A stretch of 64,000 nucleotides of DNA from Thermoleophilia bacterium (GTDB lineage Bacteria > Actinomycetota > Thermoleophilia > Gaiellales > JAICJC01): contig JAICYJ010000004.1 of assembly GCA_025934255.1 (NCBI GenBank), positions 25,713 to 89,712 on the forward strand, read 5' to 3'. The translations under genes and the position numbers were made by a program. Shown one piece after another: positions 54,006-64,000 of this stretch. The number at the start of each line of letters is the position of its first letter. The first letter of the stretch is position 1. The notes below the pieces were generated by a model, which was not told the DNA's origin, ran no database searches, and worked only from the letters and a program-made list of their open reading frames with translations.

Positions 54006-56059
54006 TGAGCTCCCCCCAGCCGCGTCCCGACGCCCTGGTCGTCGACCACCTCGACATCGCCTACACCGTGCGCGGAAATCTGCGCTCGGCGGTGCGCGAC
54101 GTGTCGTTTCGGATCACGCCCGGCCAGGCCTACGGGCTGGTCGGCGAGTCCGGCTGTGGCAAGTCGACGATCGCGCTCGCGCTCGTCAACTACCTACCGC
54201 GTAACGGCGCCGTCACCGGCGGATCGGTGGAGATCGACGGCACCGACGTTCGCTCGCTGCGGGATGAGTCCCACCGCCGCCGGCGGGCACGGACGGTGTC
54301 GATGGTGTATCAGGACGCCTCGCGGTCGCTGAACCCCTCGATGCGGATCGGGCGCCAGGTCGCAGAGGTGTTCACGGTGGCCGGCGCTGACCGGCGCCAG
54401 GCCGCGGAGCGGGCCGAACAGGCGCTGGCAAGAGTCCGAATCTCCGACCCCGCCGGTGTCATGCGCCGCTACCCGCACCAGCTCTCCGGTGGCATGCAAC
54501 AGCGGGTGGTGATCGCGATGGCGCTGGCGGCGGAGCCGGCGCTGTTGATCCTGGACGAACCGACCACCGGGCTCGATGCCACCGTCGAGGCCGAGGTGCT
54601 CGACCTGGTTGCGGCGCTGCGCCAGGAAATCTCGACGGCGTTGCTGTTCATCAGCCATAACCTGGGCGTGGTCGCCCGCATGTGCGACCGTGTCGGCGTG
54701 CTCTACGCCGGCGAGCTGGTCGAACAGGGGCCGGCTCGCGAGGTGTTCACCGCGCCACGGCACCCCTACACCGTCGGGCTACTGCGGTGCATTCCCCGGC
54801 GCGACCACCTGAAGGGCCATGGCGTGCTGGACACGATTCCGGGATTCCTGCCGGCACCGGACGCTGACGTGACGGGATGCGAGTTCGCCGACCGCTGCGC
54901 GCTCGCCGAGGACCGCTGCCGCACCGACCCGCCGCCGATGTACCCGGTGGGCGACGGGCGCGGCTCGCGCTGTCACCTACACGAGCGCGCGCACGAGCTG
55001 CCTCGCTCGACGCCGCCACAAGCGCGGCGTGCGCCCGAGGCCGTAGCGGCCACGCCGTTGCTGCAGGCGACCGGCATCAGCAAGACCTTCCGCTCGTCCG
55101 GAGCCGACGTGCACGCGCTGACCAACGTCGACATCGAGATCCGCGCCGGCGAGACGCTGGGACTGGTGGGCGAGTCGGGCAGCGGCAAGACCACGCTCGC
55201 GAGGGTGCTGCTCGGCATCGTCGAGGCCGACGCCGGCGCCGAGGTCGCGCTCGACGGCCAGCCCCTTGCCGACAAGACACACGACCGCAGCCGCGAGCAG
55301 ATCAAGGCGGTGCAGATCGTGTTCCAGAATCCCGACTCGGCACTCAACCGCCGCCACACCGTCCGCCGGCTCGTCGGCCGGGCGCTCTCGAAGCTATCCG
55401 GACTGCGCGGATCCACGCGCGACCAGCGGCTGCTGGAGCTGACGCGCTCGGTACGCCTGGCCGACCGCTACCTCGACCTGCGCCCCGGCCAGCTCTCCGG
55501 CGGGCTGAAACAGCGGGTCGCGATCGCGCGAGCCTTCGCCGGCGCCCCCAGGCTGGTCGTCTGCGACGAGCCGACCTCAGCGCTGGATGTGTCGGTGCAG
55601 GCGGCCGTGCTCAACCTGCTGGCCGAGCTGCAGGGAAAGGAACAGGTCGCCTACCTGTTCATCAGCCACGACCTCGGCGTCATCCGCTACCTCTCCGACC
55701 GGATCTGCGTGCTCTACCTCGGCCGCGTGCTCGAGCTCGGTTCCGCAGAGGCGGTGTTTTCGGCGCCGCATCATCCCTACACCGAGGCGCTGCTGTCGGC
55801 GGTGCCGACGGTGGACGGCAGCACCAACGAGCGCATCAAGCTCGACGGCGAGATCCCCAGCCCGGCCAACCCGCCCAGCGGGTGCGTGTTCCACACCCGC
55901 TGCCCGCGCAAGGTGGGGGAGATCTGCGAGACGGACGAGCCGCCGCTGGTCGAGCAGGAGCCGGGTCATGCCATCCGCTGCCACATCCCGCTCGCCGAGC
56001 TGCGAACCATGCAGAAACCGGAACGGCCGGCGCCGGCCGCCATCGAGCCGGTTGCCTGA
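54005..56059 (+). CDS. Dual ATP-binding ABC protein (OppD-OppF-type fusion)
   Basis: Two nucleotide-binding domains: [15 protein letters not shown] / [32 protein letters not shown] and [19 protein letters not shown] / [32 protein letters not shown]; oligopeptide C-terminal Cys motifs. Confidence 0.93.
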   Translation: MSSPQPRPDALVVDHLDIAYTVRGNLRSAVRDVSFRITPGQAYGLVGESGCGKSTIALALVNYLPRNGAVTGGSVEIDGTDVRSLRDESHRRRRARTVSMVYQDASRSLNPSMRIGRQVAEVFTVAGADRRQAAERAEQALARVRISDPAGVMRRYPHQLSGGMQQRVVIAMALAAEPALLILDEPTTGLDATVEAEVLDLVAALRQEISTALLFISHNLGVVARMCDRVGVLYAGELVEQGPAREVFTAPRHPYTVGLLRCIPRRDHLKGHGVLDTIPGFLPAPDADVTGCEFADRCALAEDRCRTDPPPMYPVGDGRGSRCHLHERAHELPRSTPPQARRAPEAVAATPLLQATGISKTFRSSGADVHALTNVDIEIRAGETLGLVGESGSGKTTLARVLLGIVEADAGAEVALDGQPLADKTHDRSREQIKAVQIVFQNPDSALNRRHTVRRLVGRALSKLSGLRGSTRDQRLLELTRSVRLADRYLDLRPGQLSGGLKQRVAIARAFAGAPRLVVCDEPTSALDVSVQAAVLNLLAELQGKEQVAYLFISHDLGVIRYLSDRICVLYLGRVLELGSAEAVFSAPHHPYTEALLSAVPTVDGSTNERIKLDGEIPSPANPPSGCVFHTRCPRKVGEICETDEPPLVEQEPGHAIRCHIPLAELRTMQKPERPAPAAIEPVA

Positions 56060-56538
56060 CACCGCTTCGCCGCCCGCGAATGCCGGGGCGCGGGCGAGCT
56101 CGTGCGGTCGACCATCTCGACCTCGATGTCCGCGCCAGTGAGGTGTTCGGGTCTCTAACGGAACGGCGCCGGCACGTCGACGACCATCCGCTGTCTGCCT
56201 GACCTCACCCACCCGACCAGCGGCAGCGCCTCGCTCGTGCCTGGACAACCACGCCGACTCGCGTGAGATCCGCCGTCGAGTCGGGTATTGCAGGGGCGAC
56301 CTGGCGCTTCCTCCTCGGGTTTGTGCTGTCGGCGATCATCCAGCTCGTGCTCCAGCCGTTCCGAGCGATCGCGACCATCATCCGAGCAACCAAGTAACAA
56401 CCAGCCAGTAAACCCGGCGGCGCCCACCGTCGCCTCATCGCGCAAGACGCAGGTGGCGGTCCGTGAGTGAGATGGCTCCAATCCGACCGATAGGCCGTTC
56501 GGACAACCTGCCTAGAACGCGCTGCCGCACCGGGCATC

Positions 56539-57922
56539 TCAACGGCGGGCGGGCCTTGCGTCCGCCTCACAGCCTACGCCCACCCGACGTTCGGCGCACC
56601 AGGGGATGGTTGGCGGTGGTCTGAGGGCCGTCGCAAACTCGCCCCCCATGTCCGGGCCGGCCGCCACCCCGGGTGGGGTGATGGTCTTGGTGATGCTTTC
56701 GGCGCTCATGTAGCGGCGGGCGACGGCCCACTCGTCGTTTTGCTCGGCGAGGACGGCGCCGACGAGGCGTGTGATGGAGGCGCGGTCGGGGAAGATGCCG
56801 ACCACGTCGGTGCGGCGGCGGATCTCGCGGTTGAGCCGCTCGAGCGGGTTGTTTGACCACAGCTGGCGCCAGTGCTGCTTCGGCGTCGCGGTGAAGGCGA
56901 GTAAGTCGCCGGCGGCGTCTTGGAGCATCTCGGCCGCGGCGGGGAAGCGCTCGGCGAGCTGGTCACAGACGCGCTGGTGCTGCTCGAGTACCGAGGCTGT
57001 GTCGGGTTGGGCGAAGATCGACCTGACCAGCGTCGCCACCAGGCTCTGTGCGCTCTTCGGGACGCGGGTCTGCAGGTTGCGCACGAAATGGGTCCGACAG
57101 CGCTGCCACGACGCGCCGGGAGAGTGGCCGCGATCGCGTCGACCAGGCCGCAGTGAGCGTCAGAGGTGACCAGCACGACACCGGAAAGGCCGCGGCTGAC
57201 AAGGCCGCGCAGGAATGCCGTCCAGGCCGCGCCGTCCTCACTGGTCACGACGTCCAGGCCCAGTGATTCACGGTAGCCGTCGGCGTTGACGGCCACCGCG
57301 CGCACGCAGCAGGCGTTGACGATGCGACGGCCCTCGCGGCACTTCACCACCAGCGCGTCCAGCATCAGATACGGATAGGCACCGCTATCCAAGGGGCGGG
57401 TGCGGAAGCCTCCACGATCTCATCCAGGCTCCCCGCCAAGCGCGACACCTGGCTCTTACTCATCCGGTCGATCCCAAGCTGGGAGACCAGCTTCTCCACC
57501 CGCCGCGTCGACACGCCAGCCAGATAACAGTCGGCCACCACCGACACCAACGCCTGCTCCGCGCGCCGCCTGGGCACCAACAGCCAGTCGGGAAAGTAGC
57601 TGCACGCCCGCAGCTTGGGAATCGCCAGCTCGATCGTGCCCGCCCGCGTGTCCCACTCCCGGTCGCGATACCCGTTGCGGGTGTTGACCCGCTGCGAAGA
57701 GCGCTCCCCATAGGCCGCGCCACAGATCGCGTCTGCCTCCGCGCTCATCAACTGCTCCGCGAAGCTCTCCACCATCTCCCGAAGCAGATCGGGATACTCC
57801 TCCTCCAACCGCTTGCGCAACCAGCTCAAAGCGTCGATCCTCTGCTCGACCACCGTCGTCTCCTCTCCAGAGATCCTTGGACAGAACTCGTTGAGGATGA
57901 CGCGGTGGTCACCTGCCATCAA
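56539..57922 (-). mobile_element. IS256-family transposase gene, split in three frames
   Basis: LREMVESFAEQLMSAEADAICGAAYGERSSQRVNTRNGYRDREWDTRAGTIELAIPKLR (57922->~57410), YPYLMLDALVVKCREGRRIVNACCVRAVAVNADGYRESLGLDVVTSEDGAAWTAFLRGL (~57410->~57117), RNLQTRVPKSAQSLVATLVRSIFAQP...LWSNNPLERLNREIRRRTDVVGIFPDRASITRLVGAVLAEQNDEWAVARRYMSAES. Confidence 0.88.
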
Positions 57923-58090
57923 GCGGCGCTCCGCGCCGCCGACGCCGCCCGCCCAGCGCTACCTAAAAAGCGCGCCGGGCGGCGCCGACTCAAACACCAC
58001 GCCCTGGGACGCTACTTCCCATCGAGCCCCAGCGACAGCGCTGTCGTGCTCGTGATGCCTCGGTGATGCACGAGAGTCCTGACTGAAATG

Positions 58091-58118
58091 GGAAAACCCC
58101 GCATTTGCGGGGCTTTCC
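58091..58118. terminator. Intrinsic terminator-like hairpin
   Basis: GGAAAACCCCGC-ATTT-GCGGGGCTTTCC with flanking A/T tracts. Confidence 0.65.
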
Positions 58119-58820
58119 TTTAGCCGATCTCTAAGCGGGATTCTTGGGCCACTCGGTGGCACGGAGGCCGGATTCCGTTCAACCACGCGGTTGCCGGCGC
58201 CTTCACGATACTGCGGAAGTGCGCCAAATGGCGTGCCGGTGATGCACCGGTGATACACGACTCGAGAGCAACCCGGCTCACCGTACGACGAGCGATTCTT
58301 ACACCACGCGGTCGGAGCGTTCCGCGGCCCGCCGAGATCGTAGAGTTCACGGCGACTGCGACTGAGATCGCTGTCGCGCATCACGATCTGGCCCACGACC
58401 GAATCGCATCGATGGTACCCATGACCCTCAACGGGTTCGACCGCTGACCTCCTGGGTGCGATGGAAGTCCGGGCATCTGACCGCATCTGGCCGAAACCCG
58501 TAGGAAGCCGCTTGGTTGCTGGGATTTCGGGCGTCTGCGGAAACGCCCGTGAGACGCTAGCTGGCCTGCGTTTCCCGTCATTTGGACGCCGATTGGACGC
58601 GGCCTCGGTGCGAGCCCGTGCAAGGCGCGTTGCGACATTCAGGATAGCTCGCGGGTTCGATGACGAGTCTCGGCGGTTGGCCGAGTCGATCGGCGAAACT
58701 GAATCCGGCGACACCGAACCGCGGTTGGACGAACTCGTCCCCGCCTATCAAGACATGGCGCCCAAGATCACCGTGTAACTCCAGTACGCCCGTTGCGTGC
58801 GCTGCCGGGGTGGCCATCGT

Positions 58821-60488
58821 TCAACCGACCTCGAGTACGGTCAGCGAGAGGTGGGAGGCGCCGATTCCTCCCGCGAACAGCGTCTGGTCGTTAGGGCTGG
58901 TGGTGGTCGCGAACCAGGGATGCTCATCTGTGCCGGGGTGCGCGACGTAGAGCGGGAAGTCGCTGGAGGCGATCTGCAGTCGCAGCCGATGGCGAGCCTC
59001 AACGCGGTAACCGGTGTGGCCAAGGTAGAGCTCCGCGGTCTGGGCGCGGTCGCCGGGCGTTTGCACCGACGACTGGCCGCGCAGCAGCATGACGGCACGA
59101 CCATCGGGCGAGACGTCGACGAGCTTGGCGAACAGGTGCATCGACGGCCCGCTGCTTGCGACCGTCAGTCTCACGGTGACCGGCCCGGCAAGATCGAGCG
59201 GTTCGGCCAGCGGCGGGCCGGTGAACGTGAGCACGTCCGGGCGAGCCGCCACCGTTTGCTCGTCGGGGAACTCATGCAGGAAGGCGAAGGGATTCTCGAC
59301 GGTGGACGGGACGAGGTCGCTCGGGTCGTGCGTCCAGGTGACGCTCGACTCGCCGCCAGACGATGGTGCCAGCGATCCTCCAATCGCGTCGCGCGTGGCC
59401 TCGCCAGCGTTCTCCAGGTAGAGGAGCAGCTGATGGGCACCCGGCGGCGGCCACGTCGACCCGTCGCGCCAGTCGCAGGCGCCGAGCCGCCAGCGGACCC
59501 GGGGAAGCGTGGCGGGGTCGCGCGTTTCGGCCAGGAACGCGTCGAAGAAGTCGAGCGCCGGCCCGAGGTAGACCGGGATCATGCGATCGAGCGCGTCGTC
59601 GTGTTGATCGTGATCGAGCTCGTCGGGTACGGGCACGTCGGCGAGTTGGTAGTTCTCGTGGTCGGTCGAATCGGCGACCAGGTATTGGAGATGTCCGACC
59701 CTGGGGTCGCGGCTGAGCCGGGTGTAGTCGCGCATCGATTCGGGGGAGATGTTGTCGAACCAGCCGACGGCGTGCAGTGTGGGGATCGACAGCTTCTCGA
59801 ACGGATGGCCGTCCGGATAGGGGTCGAACTGGCGGCCCTCGCGGGCATGTGCGAGGAGGTTGTCGAAGCCGGCCGAGCGGGTGCCTATGGCGTCGAAGCC
59901 GGAGTTGAAAACCTCTGCCAGCGGCCGGTGTGTCCAGTCGATCGGCCAGGCATGCGTGAGGCGGTCTGACCACACCTCGGCGAGGTACTGGCCGCCGTAG
60001 AGCGGGTCGACGTCGCCTTGGAGCCAGATGCCAAGGTTGGCCGAGGTCACGCGCGGCACGATCGCGCGCAGCGCGGGGTGGCCGCTTGCGACGGCCGCCC
60101 ACTGGGTGAAGCCGTAGTAGGAGTCGCCGAACATGCCGACCGCTCCGGTCGCCCATGGTTGCTGAGTGATCCACTCGAGGGTGTCATAGCCATCGTCGAC
60201 CTCGTGGACGAACGGCATCGTCTCGCCCTCGGAGCGAAAGCGGCCGCGAACATCCTGCACAACAAAGGCATATCCGCGTGACGTGAAGTGCGGCGCCAGG
60301 TGCGGCATGAAGGTGTAGCGGCCGTTCTTATCGTAGGGAAGCCGGATCAGCACGACCGGCCACGGCCCGGGGCCACTCGGCAGATACGTGTCGGTGGCGA
60401 GCCTGACTCCGTCTCGCATCGGTACCATCGTCTGCTCGGCACGCGGGTCAAGGTCGGATGGTTGGAGGGTCTCGAGTTGAGCGGTCAT
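58821..60488 (-). CDS. CocE/NonD-type hydrolase (X-Pro dipeptidyl-peptidase S15-like)
   Basis: VPMRDGVRLATDTYLPSGPGPWPVVLIRLPYDK; YAFVVQDVRGRFRSEG; VGMFGDSYYGFTQWAAVASGHPALRAIVP; start chosen within a longer ORF. Confidence 0.9.
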   Translation of the reverse strand: MTAQLETLQPSDLDPRAEQTMVPMRDGVRLATDTYLPSGPGPWPVVLIRLPYDKNGRYTFMPHLAPHFTSRGYAFVVQDVRGRFRSEGETMPFVHEVDDGYDTLEWITQQPWATGAVGMFGDSYYGFTQWAAVASGHPALRAIVPRVTSANLGIWLQGDVDPLYGGQYLAEVWSDRLTHAWPIDWTHRPLAEVFNSGFDAIGTRSAGFDNLLAHAREGRQFDPYPDGHPFEKLSIPTLHAVGWFDNISPESMRDYTRLSRDPRVGHLQYLVADSTDHENYQLADVPVPDELDHDQHDDALDRMIPVYLGPALDFFDAFLAETRDPATLPRVRWRLGACDWRDGSTWPPPGAHQLLLYLENAGEATRDAIGGSLAPSSGGESSVTWTHDPSDLVPSTVENPFAFLHEFPDEQTVAARPDVLTFTGPPLAEPLDLAGPVTVRLTVASSGPSMHLFAKLVDVSPDGRAVMLLRGQSSVQTPGDRAQTAELYLGHTGYRVEARHRLRLQIASSDFPLYVAHPGTDEHPWFATTTSPNDQTLFAGGIGASHLSLTVLEVG

Positions 60489-60671
60489 GGGGATCCTCTC
60501 TCGCGGGCGGACGGCTGGCTCGCCACGGTGACGGTGACACTTGCAACAAAAACCTAGCAGTGTTAGATTCGACAGGCTAGCCAGCCGAAACCCCCTCGTC
60601 AAGCCGGGTGCCGACGCGGATCCACCGGTCTCAGCCGGCCTTCCACGGCGCGTTCCCAAGGAGGATGCGAC

Positions 60672-61967
60672 ATGCACAATCCCCGACGGGACACCACCCT
60701 GAGCGGCCGCCCGCGGAGCCGTCGCCAGTTCCTTCTCGAAAGCGGCGGGGCGGTTGCTGCGCTCAGCGGAGCCGGCGGTCTGCTGGCGGGGTGCGGCACC
60801 GGTACCGGCGCAAGCACGGCGTCGAGCGGCAGCAAGCTGGTAGGTCCGGGCGGTGTGGAGCTGTCCAGGCCCGACCACCCGGTGACGCTGCCGCGCTGGG
60901 AGAATCCGATCGAGTCCGGCCTGGCGCCCGAGTCGGGTGGCGAGTTCACGGTGTTCAACTACACCGACTACATCTACCCCAAGGTCCTGAAGGACTTCGG
61001 GCAGAAGTACGGCGTGACGGTCAAGGTGCTGCCGTTCGACAACATCGCCTCGGGCATCACCCAGCTCGCCTCGGGTTCGATCAAGCCGGACGTAATGAAC
61101 CTGACCACCGATCACCTCGACCAGATCGTCGCCGCCAAGCTCGCCAAGCCGCTGAACCTCGATTACGTTCCCAACCTCAAAAAGAACGTGTGGCCGTCGC
61201 TGGTGAGCCCGTTCTACGACCCCGAGTCCCGCTACACCGTTCCCTACACGGTCACCGCCACCGGGATCTACTGGCGAACCGATCAGGTGTCCGACGACAT
61301 CGCCGGCATGGCCAACCCGTGGGACGTGTTCTGGCAGTCACAGGCCTACAGCGGCAACGTCACCGTGCTCGACGAGGTGCGGGAGTCGATCGCGATGGCA
61401 CTCTTGCGCAAGGGGCACACCGACATCAACACCGAGGACCCGAAGCTGATCGACCAAGCGGTCAGCGACCTGCAGCAGCTCTACGGGATCTGCAACGTCC
61501 GAACGCTCGATACGCAGTGGCAGAAGATCCCGGAGAACAAAGCCTACCTGAGTCAGGCGTGGTCGGGCGATCCGCTGGCCTCGGTGTTCTACGACCTGCA
61601 AAGGCCGAGCGATGCGAAGCTGCTTCGCTTCTGGTGGCCGGGCAAGGGCAAGGGGCCAACGTCGAACGACACCTGGTTCGTCTGCTCCACGACGTCGAAG
61701 CCGGTGATCTCGCATCTGTTCCTGAACTACCTACTCGACAACGGCGTCGCCTACTCCAACTTCGTTGACTTCAACGGCTACCAGCCACCCATCAACGAGA
61801 TCCAACCGGCAGAGTTGGTGACGAAGGGTCTAATCCCTGAGAACCTCGCGAACACCGTTCTGACCGCCAACGACATTGGGCCGACGTCGCTGCAGGAGTG
61901 CGCGCTGACGAACGCCGGCCAGGCGCTTTGGCAGAACGGCTACTCTCGATTCAAGTCCGGGGCGTAG
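60672..61967 (+). CDS. ABC transporter extracellular solute-binding protein (PotD-like), Tat/lipoprotein signal
   Basis: RSRRQFLLESGGAVAALSGAGGLLAGCGTG; GGEFTVFNYTDYIYPKVLKDFGQKYGVTVKVLPFDNI. Confidence 0.9.
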   Translation: MHNPRRDTTLSGRPRSRRQFLLESGGAVAALSGAGGLLAGCGTGTGASTASSGSKLVGPGGVELSRPDHPVTLPRWENPIESGLAPESGGEFTVFNYTDYIYPKVLKDFGQKYGVTVKVLPFDNIASGITQLASGSIKPDVMNLTTDHLDQIVAAKLAKPLNLDYVPNLKKNVWPSLVSPFYDPESRYTVPYTVTATGIYWRTDQVSDDIAGMANPWDVFWQSQAYSGNVTVLDEVRESIAMALLRKGHTDINTEDPKLIDQAVSDLQQLYGICNVRTLDTQWQKIPENKAYLSQAWSGDPLASVFYDLQRPSDAKLLRFWWPGKGKGPTSNDTWFVCSTTSKPVISHLFLNYLLDNGVAYSNFVDFNGYQPPINEIQPAELVTKGLIPENLANTVLTANDIGPTSLQECALTNAGQALWQNGYSRFKSGA

Positions 61968-61974
61968 GAGCAGG

Positions 61975-62868
61975 ATGTACCCACGCTGGCTCTGGCCCGC
62001 CTTCGCGCTCCCGGGCGTCGCCTGGCTGCTGATCCTGTTCCTGCTGCCGTTCTACGCCGTGGTTGGGGTGGCGTTCGGCAGCGTCGACCCGATCCTGCTG
62101 ACCGCCGTTCCAGCCTGGAATCCGCTCGACTGGCACCTTGGCTGGGTGATCCAGGTGCTGTCCGGACTCAAGCCCGGCGGCGTCTACCTGGATGTGTTCG
62201 TTCGCACCGTCGAGTACGTGCTGATCTCGCTGGCCGGGTGTGTGCTGATCGGCTATCCAGTCGCCTACTACATCGCCCGCCACGCCTCACGCACCAAGTC
62301 GCTGATGCTGATCCTGCTGGTGCTGCCGTTCTGGATCAGCTACCTGATGCGGATGCTGGCTTGGGTGAACCTGCTCTCGCCGGACGGCTACGTGAACCGC
62401 GTGCTGGTGTCGACCCACGTCATCTCCCAACCGTATGGCTTCCTCGACGGCAAGTCCTCGACCGTCATCTGGGCGCTCGTGTACGGCTACATACCCTATT
62501 TCATCCTACCCCTGTATGCCTCCCTCGACCGCATCGACCGTAGCGTCATCGAGGCGGCTCGTGACCTGGGCGCGAGTCCATTTCGGGCCTTCCTGCACGT
62601 CACGCTGCCGCTTTCCAAGATCGGCCTGCTGGGCGGCGCGGTGCTGATCGTGCTGCCCATGTTCGGCGATTACTACACGCCGAACATCGTCTCCAACGCG
62701 CCCACCACGTCGATGATCGGCAATCAAATCGATCTCTACTTCCACGGCGGCCCGCAGCCCACCATCGGGGCTGCCATCACCATCATCCTGTCGGCCTTCC
62801 TGGTGGTGCTGATGGGCTACTACATGTGGACGATCCACCGCGCCTCGCGGGAACTGCGCTCGCTATGA
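61975..62868 (+). CDS. ABC transporter permease (PotB-like)
   Basis: [78 protein letters not shown]. Confidence 0.92.
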   Translation: MYPRWLWPAFALPGVAWLLILFLLPFYAVVGVAFGSVDPILLTAVPAWNPLDWHLGWVIQVLSGLKPGGVYLDVFVRTVEYVLISLAGCVLIGYPVAYYIARHASRTKSLMLILLVLPFWISYLMRMLAWVNLLSPDGYVNRVLVSTHVISQPYGFLDGKSSTVIWALVYGYIPYFILPLYASLDRIDRSVIEAARDLGASPFRAFLHVTLPLSKIGLLGGAVLIVLPMFGDYYTPNIVSNAPTTSMIGNQIDLYFHGGPQPTIGAAITIILSAFLVVLMGYYMWTIHRASRELRSL

Positions 62869-63803
62869 GCCACGCCGTCGTTCCCAGAGCCTCGGCCCCA
62901 TCGACGTTTCCCCGTGTCAAGCGGATGCGTGGCTGGATCACAAACCCGTGGGGACGGCCCCGATTCCTGCCGGTGATCGCATGGCTCTACCTGGTGTGGT
63001 CGATCGTGCCGGTGCTGATCGCGGTGCAATTCTCGTTCAACACGACTCGCTCGACCAGCGTCTGGCACGGCTTTTCGACCCGCTGGTACTGGGGCGATCC
63101 GGTGTACTCCGTCTGGAACAATCCCGGCTTGCGGGGAGCGCTGTCACAGAGCCTGAAGTTGGCAGCCATCGATGTCGTGATCGCAACGCCGATCGGCGTG
63201 ATGCTGGCGCTGGGCCTGGCCCGCTGGCGTGGGCGCGGCTCGGGCGCCTCCAACTTCCTGATGCTGTTTCCGCTGGTGACGCCCGAGATCGTGATGGGCG
63301 TCTCACTGTTGTTGCTGTTCACCCAACTGCGCCCGTTCACGGCCATCAGCACGGGCACCGCAGCACAAATCCTCGGCCACGTCACATTCTCGATCAGCTT
63401 CGTGGTGGTGATCGTTCGAGGCCGACTGTTCTCGATCGGCCGAGAATACGAGGAGGCGGCTGCCGACCTCGGCGCGTCTCCCACGGTCGCGCTCTTACGT
63501 GTGCTGATGCCACTCCTGACTCCGGCAATCGTCGCCAGCGCGGCGATCGTGTTCGCGATCTCGATCGACGACTTCGTGATCAGCCAGTGGCTCTCGAACG
63601 GACCGAACACCACTACGGTGCCGATCGTGATCTACTCGGCGACCCGAGGCCAGCCGCTGCCGTCAACGAACGCAATCGCGACCATCATGGTGCTGATCAC
63701 GCTCGCCTCGGTGGTCGCCGGCTTTGCGGTCTACCGCCTCTTCACCCGCGACGAACGCGCCCAACGTCCGGCAGCACAGGGATTTGCGGACCTCGGGCTG
63801 TAG
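62865..63803 (+). CDS. ABC transporter permease (PotC-like)
   Basis: [51 protein letters not shown] overlap. Confidence 0.92.
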   Translation: MSHAVVPRASAPSTFPRVKRMRGWITNPWGRPRFLPVIAWLYLVWSIVPVLIAVQFSFNTTRSTSVWHGFSTRWYWGDPVYSVWNNPGLRGALSQSLKLAAIDVVIATPIGVMLALGLARWRGRGSGASNFLMLFPLVTPEIVMGVSLLLLFTQLRPFTAISTGTAAQILGHVTFSISFVVVIVRGRLFSIGREYEEAAADLGASPTVALLRVLMPLLTPAIVASAAIVFAISIDDFVISQWLSNGPNTTTVPIVIYSATRGQPLPSTNAIATIMVLITLASVVAGFAVYRLFTRDERAQRPAAQGFADLGL

Positions 63804-63823
63804 ACGGAAGAAGGGAGGGATGC

Positions 63824-64000
63824 GTGGCCGGTGGTGAGGTAAAGCTCGTAGCGTTGGTGAAGCAGTTCGGCGACGTGACCGCCGTGGACAGGATCAACCT
63901 GGAGATGCCCGGTGCGGAGTTCTTCTCGATGCTGGGCCCGTCCGGCTGTGGCAAGACGACGACGCTGCGGATGATCGCCGGCTTCGAGCAGCCGACCAGC
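63824..64000 (+). CDS. ABC transporter ATP-binding protein (PotA-like), truncated by window end
   Basis: [59 protein letters not shown], Walker A present. Confidence 0.9.
   Translation, partial: MAGGEVKLVALVKQFGDVTAVDRINLEMPGAEFFSMLGPSGCGKTTTLRMIAGFEQPTS

Noticed and set aside
1-64000. CRISPR array or phage/defence system
   Set aside because: No regularly spaced repeats, Cas, restriction-modification, toxin-antitoxin or phage structural motifs recognised

Overview
High-GC (actinobacterial-looking) 64 kb chromosomal window. Left part (1-15.6 kb): BI-1-like membrane protein, TolB-like protein, RibD-type reductase, MBL-fold hydrolase/TetR pair, neutral zinc metallopeptidase, SEC-C protein and sialidase-like protein. 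The 10.5-15.6 kb stretch also holds gene fragments (IS110, PyrF C-terminus, truncated ANTAR gene, orphan 3' coding remnants). 15.9-33.3 kb is a co-directional minus-strand array of sugar/redox genes: debranching-type GH, aldose epimerase, GH15, SDR, cytochrome b/molybdopterin fusion, GMC oxidoreductase with a gluconate-2-DH subunit-3-like partner, enolase superfamily, PPC domain, FAD/Fe-S fusion and a TPP enzyme. The most interesting segment is 36.6-56.1 kb. It is a hut-like catabolic cluster with two HAL-family proteins that both lack the Ala-Ser-Gly MIO triad, a urocanase homologue missing the HHGGG-type motif, HutI- and HutF-like enzymes, a DmdA-like GcvT protein, a DddP/creatinase-like M24 protein, an aminotransferase, an SDR, a BesD-like 2OG-Fe oxygenase, an IclR regulator and an Opp-type ABC transporter. 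Three promoter regions in it share a 19-bp dyad (RTTCYC-N7-RRGAAT) that looks like a cluster-specific operator. I infer a dedicated pathway for a modified (probably N-methylated or betaine) histidine-like compound. The right end carries a frameshifted IS256 transposase, a CocE-type hydrolase and a Pot-type ABC transporter cut by the window edge. All calls come from reading the sequence and ORF translations; no searches were run.
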